Below the pieces are notes generated by a model. It did not search any database. It saw only the letters and a program-made list of their open reading frames with translations, and was not told the origin of the DNA. From Enterobacter cloacae (GTDB taxonomy: Bacteria; Pseudomonadota; Gammaproteobacteria; Enterobacterales; Enterobacteriaceae), in NCBI RefSeq assembly GCF_013375935.1, contig NZ_CP056117.1, forward strand, positions 4,092,001 through 4,156,000: 64,000 nt of DNA, in the 5' to 3' direction. Within the stretch, counting starts at the first letter, position 1, and the number at the start of each line of letters is the position of its first letter. The translations under genes were made by a program, and so were the position numbers. Shown piece after piece: positions 8,702-17,688 of the stretch.

Positions 8702-10285
8702 ATGCAAAGTAACGTCTCCACGCGCGGCATGGCCGTCGCGCCCCACCATCTTGCCAGCCAGAGCGCCCTGGGCGTGCTGCGCGAGGGCGGCAGCGCAATA
8801 GAGGCAATGGTGGCCGCCGCCGCGACCGTTGCCGTGGTGTATCCGCACATGAACGGGCTGGGCGGCGATGGCTTCTGGCTTATCGTTCCACCGCAGGGCG
8901 AACCGATCGCCGTTGACGCCAGCGGCGCGGCGGGGTCGCTGGCAACGCTTGCCGCCTACGACGGATTGCCACACATCCCCCACCGCGGCCCGCGGGCGGC
9001 GCTGACCGTCGCCGGCACGGTGAGCGGCTGGGACGAGGCGCTGAAGATCTCGCAGGAGATGACCGGCAGGGCGCTGCCGCTGGCCGGCCTGCTGGCCGAC
9101 GCCATTGACTACGCGCAGAACGGTACGCCGGTCACCGCGTCGCAGGCCCACGCCACGGCCAGTAAATACGACGAGCTTCACGACGTCCCCGGCTTCGCGG
9201 AGACCTGGCTGGTAAACGGCAAACCGCCGCAGGCCGGAAGCCGCTTCTGCCAACCCGCCCTGGCCTTAACCCTGAAGCGCCTGGTGGAGGACGGTCTCGA
9301 CAGCTTTTATCGCGGCCCGCTGGCGGACATTCTGGCGCGCGGGATGGCAACGCTCGGCATGCCCGTCACGCGGGACGATCTGGCCGCGCACGTGGCCCGG
9401 CGAACCGCGCCGCTGAAACTGCAGCACCGGCTGGGAGAGATATTTAATCTCGCCCCGCCGACGCAGGGGCTGGTCTCGCTGGCGATCCTCGGCATTACGG
9501 ACCGGTTAGCGATGGCCGATGCCGACGACGCGATGACCATTCACCGCATCGCGGAAGCGACCAAGCTGGCCTTCGGCCTGCGCGATGCGCACATCACCGA
9601 CCCGCGCGAGATGCAAACCGACGTTCAAAGCCTTCTGACTCCCGCCGCCCTCCAGGAGCTTGCCGACAGGGTTGACGACGCCCGCGCGGCGCCGTGGGGC
9701 AACGGGAAAGGCCCAGGGGATACCGTGTGGATGGGGGTGATGGACGAGAGCGGCCTTGCCGTGTCGTTTATTCAGAGCATTTATCACGAGTTCGGCAGCG
9801 GCGTGGTGCTGCCCGACACCGGCATCGTCTGGCAGAACCGGGGGGCGTCCTTCAGCCTCAACCCGGAACACCTGCTGGCGCTCGCGCCGGGCAAACAGCC
9901 CTTCCATACCCTTAACCCGGCAGCGGCGCGCCTTAGCGACGGACGCGTGATGGTTTACGGCTCGATGGGCGGCGACGGACAGCCGCAAACCCAGGCGACA
10001 ATTTTTACCCGCTATGCCGTACAGGGCGTGCCGCTGCAGGAGTCGGTAAACCGTCCTCGCTGGCTGCTGGGCCGCACCTGGGGGCAAACTTCCGACAGCC
10101 TGAAGCTTGAAGGGCGATTCACACCCGAGACGGTCACCCACCTGCAGGCGCTGGGGCATGAAGTGGAAATGTTCCCGGACTTTAGCGAAGCCATGGGCCA
10201 CGCCGGGGCGATTGTGCGCCACCCTGACGGCCTGTTCGAAGGCGCATTTGACCCGCGCAGCAACGGCACCGCCGCCGGATTCTGA
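8702..10285 (+). CDS. hpxW: HpxW oxamate amidohydrolase (gamma-glutamyltransferase family)
   Basis: A 527-residue Ntn hydrolase of the gamma-glutamyltranspeptidase fold with no signal peptide, so cytoplasmic. The precursor is expected to cleave itself before the catalytic threonine in GDTVWMGVMDESG (Thr341), giving large and small subunits. The N-terminal part has GMAVAPHHLASQSALGVLREGGSAIEAMVAAAA, typical of the family. Klebsiella HpxW hydrolyses oxamate to oxalate and ammonia, the last nitrogen-releasing step of uric acid breakdown. It leads the operon hpxWXYZ and starts after GAGG at an ATG at 8702. Confidence 0.88.
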   Translation: MQSNVSTRGMAVAPHHLASQSALGVLREGGSAIEAMVAAAATVAVVYPHMNGLGGDGFWLIVPPQGEPIAVDASGAAGSLATLAAYDGLPHIPHRGPRAALTVAGTVSGWDEALKISQEMTGRALPLAGLLADAIDYAQNGTPVTASQAHATASKYDELHDVPGFAETWLVNGKPPQAGSRFCQPALALTLKRLVEDGLDSFYRGPLADILARGMATLGMPVTRDDLAAHVARRTAPLKLQHRLGEIFNLAPPTQGLVSLAILGITDRLAMADADDAMTIHRIAEATKLAFGLRDAHITDPREMQTDVQSLLTPAALQELADRVDDARAAPWGNGKGPGDTVWMGVMDESGLAVSFIQSIYHEFGSGVVLPDTGIVWQNRGASFSLNPEHLLALAPGKQPFHTLNPAAARLSDGRVMVYGSMGGDGQPQTQATIFTRYAVQGVPLQESVNRPRWLLGRTWGQTSDSLKLEGRFTPETVTHLQALGHEVEMFPDFSEAMGHAGAIVRHPDGLFEGAFDPRSNGTAAGF

Positions 10286-10295
10286 GGAGAGAGCA

Positions 10296-10484
10296 ATGAC
10301 GACACCACAACCCGACTGGCAGGCGTATCTTGCCCAAATGGAGTCCGTGCTCGGCGTTGAGCTGGACGATGCCCGCCGCGCCGCGCTGCGGGAACAGTTC
10401 AGCCGCATTGCCGCCATGGCCGCCCCGCTGATGGCGCTGCCCCTCGATGACCGTCTGGAGATAGCAGGAGTGTATAAAGCATGA
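10296..10484 (+). CDS. hpxX: HpxX, small AtzG-like subunit
   Basis: A 62-residue protein starting MTTPQPDWQAYLAQMESVLGVELDDARR. It resembles the AtzG/DUF4089 family: a short helical protein with a conserved hydrophobic and acidic pattern that partners AtzE-type amidases much as GatC partners GatA. It starts 10 bp after hpxW behind GGAGAG and overlaps hpxY by an ATGA junction. By homology it should stabilise or complete the HpxY amidase. Confidence 0.75.
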   Translation: MTTPQPDWQAYLAQMESVLGVELDDARRAALREQFSRIAAMAAPLMALPLDDRLEIAGVYKA

Positions 10485-11878
10485 CGCTACACGAGATGAG
10501 CATCGATGAAGTTCAGCAGGCGCTGAGCGCGGGCAGCCTGAGCGCGCGCGAGATTGCCCGCCAGACGCTTGAGTCGGTTTCCCGACTTAACCCGCAGATC
10601 AACGCCTGGACCACCGTAACGGAAGCCCGCATGCTCGCGGAAGCCGACCGCATCGACGCCCTGCGTCGGGAAAAGCGCCCTCTGCCCCCGCTGGCCGGCG
10701 TGCCTTACGCGGTAAAAAACCTGTTTGACGTTGCCGGACACACCACCCTCGCAGGGGCTGAACTGTTCAGCCAGCGCCCCGCCGCCGCTGACGACTGCTT
10801 TGCGGTGCGCCAGCTGCGCGGCGCAGGGGCGTTATTGTCCGGCATGGTGAACATGGACGCTTATGCCTACGGCTTCACGACCGAAAACAGCCACTACGGC
10901 GCGACCCGCAACCCGCACGATCTGGCCCGCGTCGCCGGCGGATCCTCCGGCGGTTCAGCCGCCGCCGTGGCCGCCGGGCTGGTGCACTTTTCGCTCGGCA
11001 CCGATACCAACGGCTCGATTCGCGTTCCCGCCTCCCTGTGCGGCATCTATGGCCTGAAGCCTACCTTTGGCCGCCTGTCGCGCACCGGCAGCCATCCGTT
11101 TGTCGCGAGCCTGGATCATATCGGTCCCTTTGCCCGCCGCGTGTGCGACCTGGCGTCCGTGTATGACGCGCTGCAGGGGAGGGACAGCAGCGACGGTTTT
11201 CAGGCAGAGAGCTCGCGCGAGCAGACGCGCCCCCTGCTTGAGCGCGGCCTGGACGGCCTGCGCTGCGCGGTGCTCGGCGGCTACTTCACCACCTGGTGCG
11301 ACAATGATGCGCGCGACGCCGTGGCGCGGGTGGCGAAGGCGCTCGACGTGCAGGACGAGCTGCTGTTCCCGGAGGCCGAGCTTGCGCGCGCCGCGGCGTT
11401 TATCATCAGCGCCGCCGAAGGGGGAAACCAGTACCTCCCCGCCCTTCGCCGCGAGCCAGACCGCTTTGAGCCGCACTCCCGCGAAAGGCTGCTGGCAGGG
11501 GCGATGATCCCCTCCGCCTGGTATATTCAGGCCCAGCGCTTTCGCGCCCTGGCACGCCAGGCGTTTAAAACGCTGTTCGCCCGTGCCGACGTGCTGATTG
11601 CCCCGGCAACCCCGCGCAGCGCCACGTTCATTGGCGATCAGACCATGGAGATTAACGGCCAGCCGCTGCCGATCCGCGCCAGTATGGGCATGCTGACCCA
11701 GCCGATCTCGTTTTTGGGCTTACCCGTCACCACCGTACCGCTGCGTACCGCGCAGGGCGCGCCGATTGGCCTGCAGCTGATTGCCGCACCGTTTAACGAG
11801 CAGGCGTGCCTGCGCGTGGCGCGGGTGCTGGAAGAGAGCGGCATCACCGATGCCCGTGCGGCGGAGATAGCGGCATGA
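10481..11878 (+). CDS. hpxY: HpxY, AtzE-like amidase-signature hydrolase
   Basis: A 465-residue amidase-signature enzyme. The Ser-cisSer-Lys triad can be placed: Lys79 in GVPYAVKNLFD, cis-Ser155 in GGSSGGSAAA and the nucleophile Ser179 in GTDTNGSIRVPAS. It belongs to the AtzE group, which hydrolyses N-carbamoyl-type amides such as 1-carboxybiuret. Oxalurate, the product of HpxJ, has the same kind of carbamoyl amide, so hydrolysis of oxalurate to oxamate is the best assignment; this is inference. It is flanked by its likely partner HpxX and by HpxZ, all with overlapping stop and start codons. Confidence 0.82.
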   Translation: MTLHEMSIDEVQQALSAGSLSAREIARQTLESVSRLNPQINAWTTVTEARMLAEADRIDALRREKRPLPPLAGVPYAVKNLFDVAGHTTLAGAELFSQRPAAADDCFAVRQLRGAGALLSGMVNMDAYAYGFTTENSHYGATRNPHDLARVAGGSSGGSAAAVAAGLVHFSLGTDTNGSIRVPASLCGIYGLKPTFGRLSRTGSHPFVASLDHIGPFARRVCDLASVYDALQGRDSSDGFQAESSREQTRPLLERGLDGLRCAVLGGYFTTWCDNDARDAVARVAKALDVQDELLFPEAELARAAAFIISAAEGGNQYLPALRREPDRFEPHSRERLLAGAMIPSAWYIQAQRFRALARQAFKTLFARADVLIAPATPRSATFIGDQTMEINGQPLPIRASMGMLTQPISFLGLPVTTVPLRTAQGAPIGLQLIAAPFNEQACLRVARVLEESGITDARAAEIAA

Positions 11879-12261
11879 TCAATCACGAAGACGTCAACCT
11901 GCCGTGGGTGGTCGCAGAGGTGACGGCCGCGTTTTACCGCTATGAAGAGGCGCTGGTGAGCAACAGCATTGCCGTGCTGGACGAATTGTTCTGGCACGAC
12001 AAAAGCACGGTGCGTCTGGGGGCGGGTGAAAACCTGTACGGCATTGATGAGATCCGCGCCTTTCGCGCGGCGCGCTCCTCTGCCGGGCTGCAGCGAACGC
12101 TGCGTCACACCGTGATTACGACCTTCGGGGAAGATTATGCCGTATGCAGCACCGAGTTTACCCGCGAGGGAACGGAACGGATTGGCCGCCAGCAGCAGAC
12201 GTGGGTACGGTTTGCCTGCGGATGGCGGATCGTGGCGGCGCAGGTGAGTTTGATGGCATAG
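11875..12261 (+). CDS. hpxZ: HpxZ, AtzH-like SnoaL-fold protein
   Basis: A 128-residue protein of the AtzH/DUF3225 group with the small alpha+beta NTF2/SnoaL-like fold (start MINHEDVNLPWVVAEVTAAFYRYEEALVSNSIAVLDELFW). It starts at 11875 in an ATGA overlap with hpxY. AtzH-like proteins accompany AtzE/AtzG and may handle a labile amide intermediate; the catalytic role here is not established. Confidence 0.78.
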   Translation: MINHEDVNLPWVVAEVTAAFYRYEEALVSNSIAVLDELFWHDKSTVRLGAGENLYGIDEIRAFRAARSSAGLQRTLRHTVITTFGEDYAVCSTEFTREGTERIGRQQQTWVRFACGWRIVAAQVSLMA

Positions 12262-12267
12262 TCGCAG

Positions 12268-12295
12268 GCCGGGTAAGGCGCAGCCGCCACCCGGC
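12268..12295. repeat. REP-type palindromic repeat between hpxZ and hpxB
   Basis: GCCGGGT and ACCCGGC flank an imperfect GC-rich stem of the enterobacterial REP (repetitive extragenic palindrome) type, here with the arms around AAGGCGCAGCCGCC. It sits between two convergent genes, the usual place, and may block exonucleases or end transcription. Confidence 0.75.
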
Positions 12296-12309
12296 AAAAA
12301 ACGGCTCAA

Positions 12310-13242
12310 TTATTTCTGAAAGGGATGCACCTCCCGCCAGTGGTCGGCAATCTGCTGGCGGGTACAGATCCACACCCGATCGTGCTGCTGCACGTAGTCA
12401 AGAAACCGCTGCAGGGCGCGAAAACGTCCCGGCCGCCCCAGCAGGCGGCAGTGCATGCCGATGGACATCATCTTCGGCGCGCTTTCCCCCTCTTCGTACA
12501 GCACGTCAAAGCTGTCCTTCAGATAGGTATAAAACTGCTCGGCGGTATTAAACCCCTGCGCGGTGGCAAAGCGCATGTCGTTCGCATCCAGCGTGTAGGG
12601 CACAATCAGGTGCGGTTTACGGGTGCCGTCGGGACGCGCCACTTCCGTCCAGAAGGGGAGATCGTCGCCATAGTAGTCGCTGTCGTAGTCAAAGCCGCCG
12701 TGCTCCACCACCAGCTGACGCGTATTGGGGCTGTCGCGCCCGGTGTACCAGCCCGTGGGCGGCTTGCCGAACAGGTCGGTCAGGACGTGTACCGCTTTCT
12801 GCAGGTGCTCACGCTCCTGGTGGATATCCATGTGCTGATAGTGGATCCAGCGCCAGCCGTGGCTGACCACGTCGTAATCCGCCGCCCCGATCGCCTCAAC
12901 GATCTCCGGATGGCGCGCCAGCGCCATCGCCACGCCGAAGACCGTCAGCGGCAGGCCGCGCTTCTGAAATTCAGTGTGGATCCGCCAGAACCCGGCGCGG
13001 CTGCCGTATTCGTAGAGGGAGTCCATCGACATGTGCCTGTCCGGGTAGCTGGCCGCCCCGATAATGTCCGACAGAAACTGCTCTGACCCGGCATCGCCGT
13101 GCAGAACGTGGTTTTCCGCCCCTTCCTCATAGTTGAGCACAAACTGCACCGCGATCCGCGCCTGTTCCGGCCACCGCGCGTGCGGCGGCTTACCCGCATA
13201 GCCGCGCAGATCCCGCGGATAATCCTGTTCAAAAAGCCCCAT
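12310..13242 (-). CDS. hpxB: HpxB allantoinase (polysaccharide-deacetylase/PuuE fold)
   Basis: A 310-residue protein of the PuuE allantoinase family, unrelated to the amidohydrolase-type AllB. It starts MGLFEQDYPRDLRGYAGKPPHARWPEQARIAVQFVLNYEEGAENHVLHGD, typical of the family, and has VVSHGWRWIHYQH in the central NodB-like barrel. It opens the allantoin ring to allantoate. The start at 13242 is preceded by GGGGGTGG and lies 15 bp after the hpxA stop; the frame can extend to 13257 but without a better site. Third gene of hpxSAB. Confidence 0.88.
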   Translation of the reverse strand: MGLFEQDYPRDLRGYAGKPPHARWPEQARIAVQFVLNYEEGAENHVLHGDAGSEQFLSDIIGAASYPDRHMSMDSLYEYGSRAGFWRIHTEFQKRGLPLTVFGVAMALARHPEIVEAIGAADYDVVSHGWRWIHYQHMDIHQEREHLQKAVHVLTDLFGKPPTGWYTGRDSPNTRQLVVEHGGFDYDSDYYGDDLPFWTEVARPDGTRKPHLIVPYTLDANDMRFATAQGFNTAEQFYTYLKDSFDVLYEEGESAPKMMSIGMHCRLLGRPGRFRALQRFLDYVQQHDRVWICTRQQIADHWREVHPFQK

Positions 13243-13257
13243 TGCCACCCCCAACAC

Positions 13258-14001
13258 TTAAAATGGATCCAGCCCCTGAAAGGGCCCGCTTAACGCTTTT
13301 TTCTCCGGGAACGCCAGGTCCCCGTGCTTGCTGGTCGACAGCCCCAGCGCCACCAGCGATTCCACCATCTTCACCGCCGCGCTGACGCCGTCGATGACCG
13401 GCACGCGCAGCTCGCGCGTCAGCTCCCGGGCAAGCGTCGCCATGCCGCCGCAGCCCAGCACAATGGCGCCGCAGCCGTCCTCGTTCAGCGCCTGTATGCA
13501 GCGCGCGCGCACCTTCTCCTGCGCCAGCCCGCTGCCGTCTTCCAGGGCCAGCACCGGGAGGTCGATAGCGTGCAGCCCCGCGCAGCGATCGTAAAAGCCA
13601 TACTGGTGCAGAAGATGGCGGGCAATAATCAGCGTGCGCGGCAGCGTGGTGACAACCGAAAAGCGCGTCGCGACCAGCGTCGCCGCGTGCATGGCGGCTT
13701 CGGCAATCCCGATCACCGGCCCCTGCGCCAGCTCGCGCGCCGCCAGCAGGCCCGGATCGCCAAAGCAGGCGATGACGTGACCGTCCACGCCCTGCTCCCT
13801 GCCTCTTTTGATCTGCTCCAGTACGCCCACGGCGGCGATGGCCTCATCAAAATGGCCCTCAATAGACGGCACGCCCGCACTGGGGCAGACCGCGAGGATT
13901 TCCGTGCCCGGTCCCGCTACCGCACGCGCCGCCGCGCCGATGGTTTCGGTCATTGCGGGGCTGGTGTTGGGGTTAATCACCTGAATACGAACGGATGACA
14001 T
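13258..14001 (-). CDS. hpxA: HpxA allantoin racemase
   Basis: A 247-residue Asp/Glu/hydantoin racemase family protein. The two expected catalytic cysteines lie in VIACFGDPGLLAAREL and AIVLGCGGMATLAREL, and the start IQVINPNTSPAMTETI is the family signature. It interconverts R- and S-allantoin so that either enantiomer can be used. The A of its ATG is the last base of the hpxS stop (TAATG), indicating tight coupling. Confidence 0.88.
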   Translation of the reverse strand: MSSVRIQVINPNTSPAMTETIGAAARAVAGPGTEILAVCPSAGVPSIEGHFDEAIAAVGVLEQIKRGREQGVDGHVIACFGDPGLLAARELAQGPVIGIAEAAMHAATLVATRFSVVTTLPRTLIIARHLLHQYGFYDRCAGLHAIDLPVLALEDGSGLAQEKVRARCIQALNEDGCGAIVLGCGGMATLARELTRELRVPVIDGVSAAVKMVESLVALGLSTSKHGDLAFPEKKALSGPFQGLDPF

Positions 14002-14717
14002 TACGACTCCTTGTGGCCCGCAAACAGCCGGGCAAAATCGGGAAGGCACTCGCCTGCCCGCTCAAAGCAGAGGCTGGCGACGATATGTTCAAAATGGTGC
14101 ATTAAGGCATCGCTTAAGGGCTGCAGCGCTTTCTGACGCAGCAGCTCCACGAGCTGTTCATGATCGTTGCAGCGGCAGCCCTGACGCCACGGCGCGCCCC
14201 AGGCGGCAATCGCCAGCGAGGTGCGCTGGCTCAGGCGGGTCACCATGTCAGTCATGACCTGATTGCCGGAGATGGCCTGCAGCTGAATATGGAAGCTGGC
14301 GGAGTGGCGGATCGCCGCCGGGCCGTCATAGGCCTCGTGCGCCTGCTGCTCCTGGCGAATAACGCCCTCCAGCGCGGCCAGATGCGGCGCCCGGCAGCGC
14401 GCCAGCACGTCCGGCAGGTTAGCGACCTCAAGCAGCGCGCGGGTACGAAAGATCTGCCGCGCGTCTTCCACCGTCGGGCTGGCCACGTGTGCACCACGCC
14501 TGGGCGTCAGGGTGACCATTTGCACAGCGGCGAGTCGCTGCAGCACCTTGCGGATGCCCGTGCGGCTCACGCCAAAGACCTCCGCCAGCGCCTCTTCCGG
14601 CAATTTACTTCCCGGCAATAGCTGGTGTTCGACAATGGCCGTCATCAGCGCCTGAAAGATGTATTCATCTTTGTCCTGCAGTTCTGGCGCGGCCTGCAGG
14701 CCGTTCGCGTGGTTCAT
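14001..14717 (-). CDS. hpxS: HpxS, GntR/FadR-family regulator
   Basis: A 238-residue regulator. Residues about 20-90 form the winged helix (LLPGSKLPEEALAEVFGVSRTGIRKVLQRLAAVQMVTLTPRRGAHVASPT). The rest is an all-helical FCD effector domain with His residues expected to bind a metal (RHSASFHIQLQAISGNQVMTDMV). It is the first gene of hpxSAB and is divergent from hpxC, so it most likely controls both promoters in the gap 14718-14863, in response to allantoin or a related compound. Confidence 0.85.
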   Translation of the reverse strand: MNHANGLQAAPELQDKDEYIFQALMTAIVEHQLLPGSKLPEEALAEVFGVSRTGIRKVLQRLAAVQMVTLTPRRGAHVASPTVEDARQIFRTRALLEVANLPDVLARCRAPHLAALEGVIRQEQQAHEAYDGPAAIRHSASFHIQLQAISGNQVMTDMVTRLSQRTSLAIAAWGAPWRQGCRCNDHEQLVELLRQKALQPLSDALMHHFEHIVASLCFERAGECLPDFARLFAGHKES

Positions 14718-14755
14718 TACCTACTCCGGTTTTTTACTTTTTAACATCAATTCGT

Positions 14756-14781
14756 ATACATAAAATTAATGTATTGAATAC
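14756..14781. promoter_or_regulatory. Inverted repeats between hpxS and hpxC, candidate HpxS operator
   Basis: ATACAT (14756-14761) and ATGTAT (14769-14774) are perfect inverted arms seven bases apart, and overlapping them GTATT-G-AATAC (14771-14781) is a perfect palindrome. The AT-rich tract sits in the divergent promoter region of a GntR regulator, where its operator is expected. Assignment to HpxS is inferred from location. Confidence 0.5.
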
Positions 14782-14796
14782 AAGATTTATGATTTT

Positions 14797-14812
14797 TGGC
14801 CTGGATCCTGCA
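14797..14812 (+). promoter_or_regulatory. Weak sigma-54 promoter candidate of hpxC-guaD
   Basis: TTGGCCTGGATCCTGCA keeps GG-N10-GC spacing and most of the -12 element (CTGCA against TTGCA), but its -24 element has lost two bases. It lies about 50 bp before the hpxC start. It is offered because the neighbouring hpx operons carry clearer sigma-54 promoters. Confidence 0.4.
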
Positions 14813-14863
14813 ACGCCGTCTGCACAACCACTTAACGGGTTTTCATTAACAGGAGCAGGATCC

Positions 14864-16372
14864 ATGCCAAACAGTCAAAACGCGCAGCAGATTACGGCAG
14901 CTGATTCCGGTGCGGCATACAGCCCACGCCTTTGCAATGAGGATCTGGCACCGACGCGTGACCAGAACTGGAGCTGGTACAACATCTTTTCTTTCTGGAT
15001 GTCCGACGTTCACAGCATGGGGGGTTACGTCGTGGCCGCGAGCTTCTTTACGCTCGGGCTGGCAAGCTGGCAGGTGTTGCTCTGCCTGCTGGTGGGGATC
15101 TGCATTGTGCAGCTGTGCGCCAACCTGGTGGCAAAACCGAGCCAGATGGCGGGCGTGCCGTATGCGGTGATCTGCCGCCAGGCGTTTGGCGTATTCGGGG
15201 CGAACATTCCGGCGGTGATCCGCGGGCTTATCGCTTTTGCGTGGTACGGCATTCAGACTTACCTGGCCGCAAACGCGCTGATGCTGGTGGCGCTGAAATT
15301 CTGGCCCTCCCTCGCTGCGCTGACGGCAGACGCCTTCCTTGGGCTTACGCATCTTGGCTGGATCTGCTTTGCCATCATGTGGGTTTTGCAGGCATTGGTC
15401 TTCTGGCACGGTATGAACGCCATTAAGCGCTTCATTGATATCGCCGGTCCGGCGGTCTACGTGGTGATGCTGGCCCTGGCGGACTGGATTGTATACAAGA
15501 CCGGTTTTGACGGGATCTCCTTTACCCTCGCCAGCAAATCCCTGTCCGCGGGCGAGCAGGCCTGGCAGATGATCGCCGCGACCGCGCTGGTGGTCTCCTA
15601 CTTCTCCGGCCCGCTGCTCAACTTCGGTGATTTCTCCCGCTACGGGAAAAGCATGGGGGAGATCCGCCGCGGCAACCGCTGGGGCCTGCCGTTTAACTTC
15701 CTGCTGTTCTCCCTGGTCACCGTGGTGATTGTCTCCGGCACCCAGTCGCTGTTCGGGCGCATGATCACCGACCCGATTGAAACCGTCAGCCGCGTGGGGA
15801 ACGACCTGGCGGTGGCCATCGGCCTGCTGACGATGATTGTCGCCACCATCGGGATTAACATCGTGGCGAACTTCGTTTCGCCAGCGTTTGACTTTTCTAA
15901 CTGCTCGCCGCAGAAGATCAGCTTCCGCACCGGGGGCATGATCGCCGCCGTCGGCTCTATCCTGCTCACCCCGTGGAACCTGTTCAACTCTCCGGAGCTG
16001 ATCCACTACACGCTGGACGTGCTTGGCGCGTTTATCGGCCCGCTGTTCGGTATTCTGATCGCCGATTTCTATCTGATTAAGCGCGGCAGGGTGTCGGTAG
16101 ACGATCTGTTCGACGACACGCCAAAGGGCAAATACTGGTACCGTAACGGCTTTAATCCGAAAGCCATCGCTGCGCTGCTCCCCTCCGTGGGCGTGGGTCT
16201 GGTGATAAGCTTTATCCCGGCCCTGCACGAGGTGGCGAACTTTAGCTGGTTTATCGGCGTCTTTCTCGGCGGCGTGACCTATCGCTGGCTGGCCCGGAAG
16301 GATCGCGAGGGCGCGTCCGCCGCGCACTTCACCGCACGCGAGGCCGCGCGCGCTATCAGACAGGAGCCGTGA
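14864..16372 (+). CDS. hpxC: HpxC allantoin permease (NCS1 family)
   Basis: A 502-residue transporter with about twelve membrane segments. Family features are NQNWSWYNIFSFWMSDVHSMGGYV-like sequence near residue 30 (here DQNWSWYNIFSFWMSDVHSMGGY), PYAVICRQAFGVFGANIPAVIRGLIAFAWYGIQTY, and GPLLNFGDFSRYG, all matching NCS1 nucleobase/hydantoin symporters. Context makes allantoin the substrate. The start at 14864 (MPNSQNAQQI) follows AGGAGCAGG; an upstream ATG at 14774 has no such site and lies before the sigma-54 candidate. It overlaps guaD by TGATG. Confidence 0.85.
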   Translation: MPNSQNAQQITAADSGAAYSPRLCNEDLAPTRDQNWSWYNIFSFWMSDVHSMGGYVVAASFFTLGLASWQVLLCLLVGICIVQLCANLVAKPSQMAGVPYAVICRQAFGVFGANIPAVIRGLIAFAWYGIQTYLAANALMLVALKFWPSLAALTADAFLGLTHLGWICFAIMWVLQALVFWHGMNAIKRFIDIAGPAVYVVMLALADWIVYKTGFDGISFTLASKSLSAGEQAWQMIAATALVVSYFSGPLLNFGDFSRYGKSMGEIRRGNRWGLPFNFLLFSLVTVVIVSGTQSLFGRMITDPIETVSRVGNDLAVAIGLLTMIVATIGINIVANFVSPAFDFSNCSPQKISFRTGGMIAAVGSILLTPWNLFNSPELIHYTLDVLGAFIGPLFGILIADFYLIKRGRVSVDDLFDDTPKGKYWYRNGFNPKAIAALLPSVGVGLVISFIPALHEVANFSWFIGVFLGGVTYRWLARKDREGASAAHFTAREAARAIRQEP

Positions 16373-17688
16373 TGGATTACCAGACTGCGCTACGCGGTGC
16401 ATTTTTCGATATCCCTCAGGTCTGCGACAGCGCGGACCTGATTGCCGAGCACGCGCGCTACCGGGAGGACGGGCTGCTGTTTATCCAGCAGGGAAAAATC
16501 GTGGCGCTGCTGGACTGGCACGAGGGCGAGAAGCATCTTGATCCGCACAAGGGCTATACCGACCTGCGCGGCAGGCTGCTGCTGCCCGGATTTGTTGATA
16601 CCCACGTTCACTATCCGCAAACGGAGATGATCGGGGCATTCGGCGAACAGCTGCTGGAGTGGCTGACCACCTACACGTTTCCGGTGGAGAGCCAGTTTGC
16701 CGATGAGGCCTACGCAAAAGAGATTGCCGAATTTTTCATTAACCAGCTGGTGAGCAACGGGACCACCACCGCGCTGGTGTTCTGCACCCTGCACCCTGGC
16801 TCCGTCGACGCGCTGTTTACCGAGGCGCTGCGCCTGAACATGCGCCTCATCGCCGGAAAGGTGATGATGGACAGGCACGCGCCGGACTACCTGACCGAGA
16901 CCGCTGACGCGAGCTATCAGCAGACGCGGACGCTGATCCAGCGCTGGCAGAACCGCGGGCGGCTGGGGTATGCCATTACGCCGCGCTTTGCCCCCACCTC
17001 TTCTCCCGAACTGCTCACGGCGGTCAGGCTGCTCAGGGAAGAGTTTCCGGATACCTGGATGCAGACCCACCTGAGTGAAAACCCGCACGAAGTCGCCTGG
17101 GTGAGCGATCTCTGGCCCGAGCACGAGCGCTACCTGGACGTTTATCACCACTATGGCCTGACGGGCGAGCGCAGCGTGTTCGCGCACGGTATTCACCTGC
17201 ACCACAGCGAATGGCAGTGCCTGCACGACACCGGCTCTGCCGTCGCGTTCTGCCCCACCTCTAACCTGTTTCTTGGCAGCGGGCTGTTTCGCCTGCCCGC
17301 CTGCTGGCAGCATAAGGTGCGGATGGGCATCGGCACCGACGTCGGGGCGGGAACCACCTTCAGCATGCTGCGCACCCTGGGGGAGGCCTATAAGGTCGGG
17401 CAGCTACAGAGCTATCGCCTGCGCGCCTGCGAGGCGTTTTATCACGCCACGCTGGGCGGGGCCCACGCGCTGCGGCTGGACGAGAAGATTGGCAGCTTCA
17501 GCCCCGGCAAAGAGGCAGACTTCATCGTTATTGACCCGGCGGTGACGCCGCTACAGCGCCTGCGCCACCGCCGCTGCCGGGATATTTATGAGCAGCTTTT
17601 TGTGCTGATGACCCTCGGCGACGAGCGCAACATCAGCGAAACCTGGGTCAGCGGCGAACGGGTGTGGTCAGCTGCCCCGGTAGGTTGA
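16372..17688 (+). CDS. guaD: Guanine deaminase
   Basis: A 438-residue amidohydrolase-superfamily enzyme that turns guanine into xanthine and ammonia. The zinc motif is DTHVHYPQ (His78, His80), and the barrel continues with TPRFAPTSSPELL, WMQTHLSENPHEVAWV (metal His), VFAHGIHL and GTDVGAGTTFSML (metal Asp). It starts at 16372 right at the hpxC stop behind CAGGAG; a GTG at 16369 is possible. It feeds xanthine into the HpxDE/HpxO branch, so the two-gene operon couples allantoin import and purine salvage. Confidence 0.9.
   Translation: MDYQTALRGAFFDIPQVCDSADLIAEHARYREDGLLFIQQGKIVALLDWHEGEKHLDPHKGYTDLRGRLLLPGFVDTHVHYPQTEMIGAFGEQLLEWLTTYTFPVESQFADEAYAKEIAEFFINQLVSNGTTTALVFCTLHPGSVDALFTEALRLNMRLIAGKVMMDRHAPDYLTETADASYQQTRTLIQRWQNRGRLGYAITPRFAPTSSPELLTAVRLLREEFPDTWMQTHLSENPHEVAWVSDLWPEHERYLDVYHHYGLTGERSVFAHGIHLHHSEWQCLHDTGSAVAFCPTSNLFLGSGLFRLPACWQHKVRMGIGTDVGAGTTFSMLRTLGEAYKVGQLQSYRLRACEAFYHATLGGAHALRLDEKIGSFSPGKEADFIVIDPAVTPLQRLRHRRCRDIYEQLFVLMTLGDERNISETWVSGERVWSAAPVG

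Noticed and set aside
14846-16402. 518-codon open frame opposite hpxC
   Set aside because: Antisense shadow. Its His/Arg/Gln-rich translation resembles no protein family.
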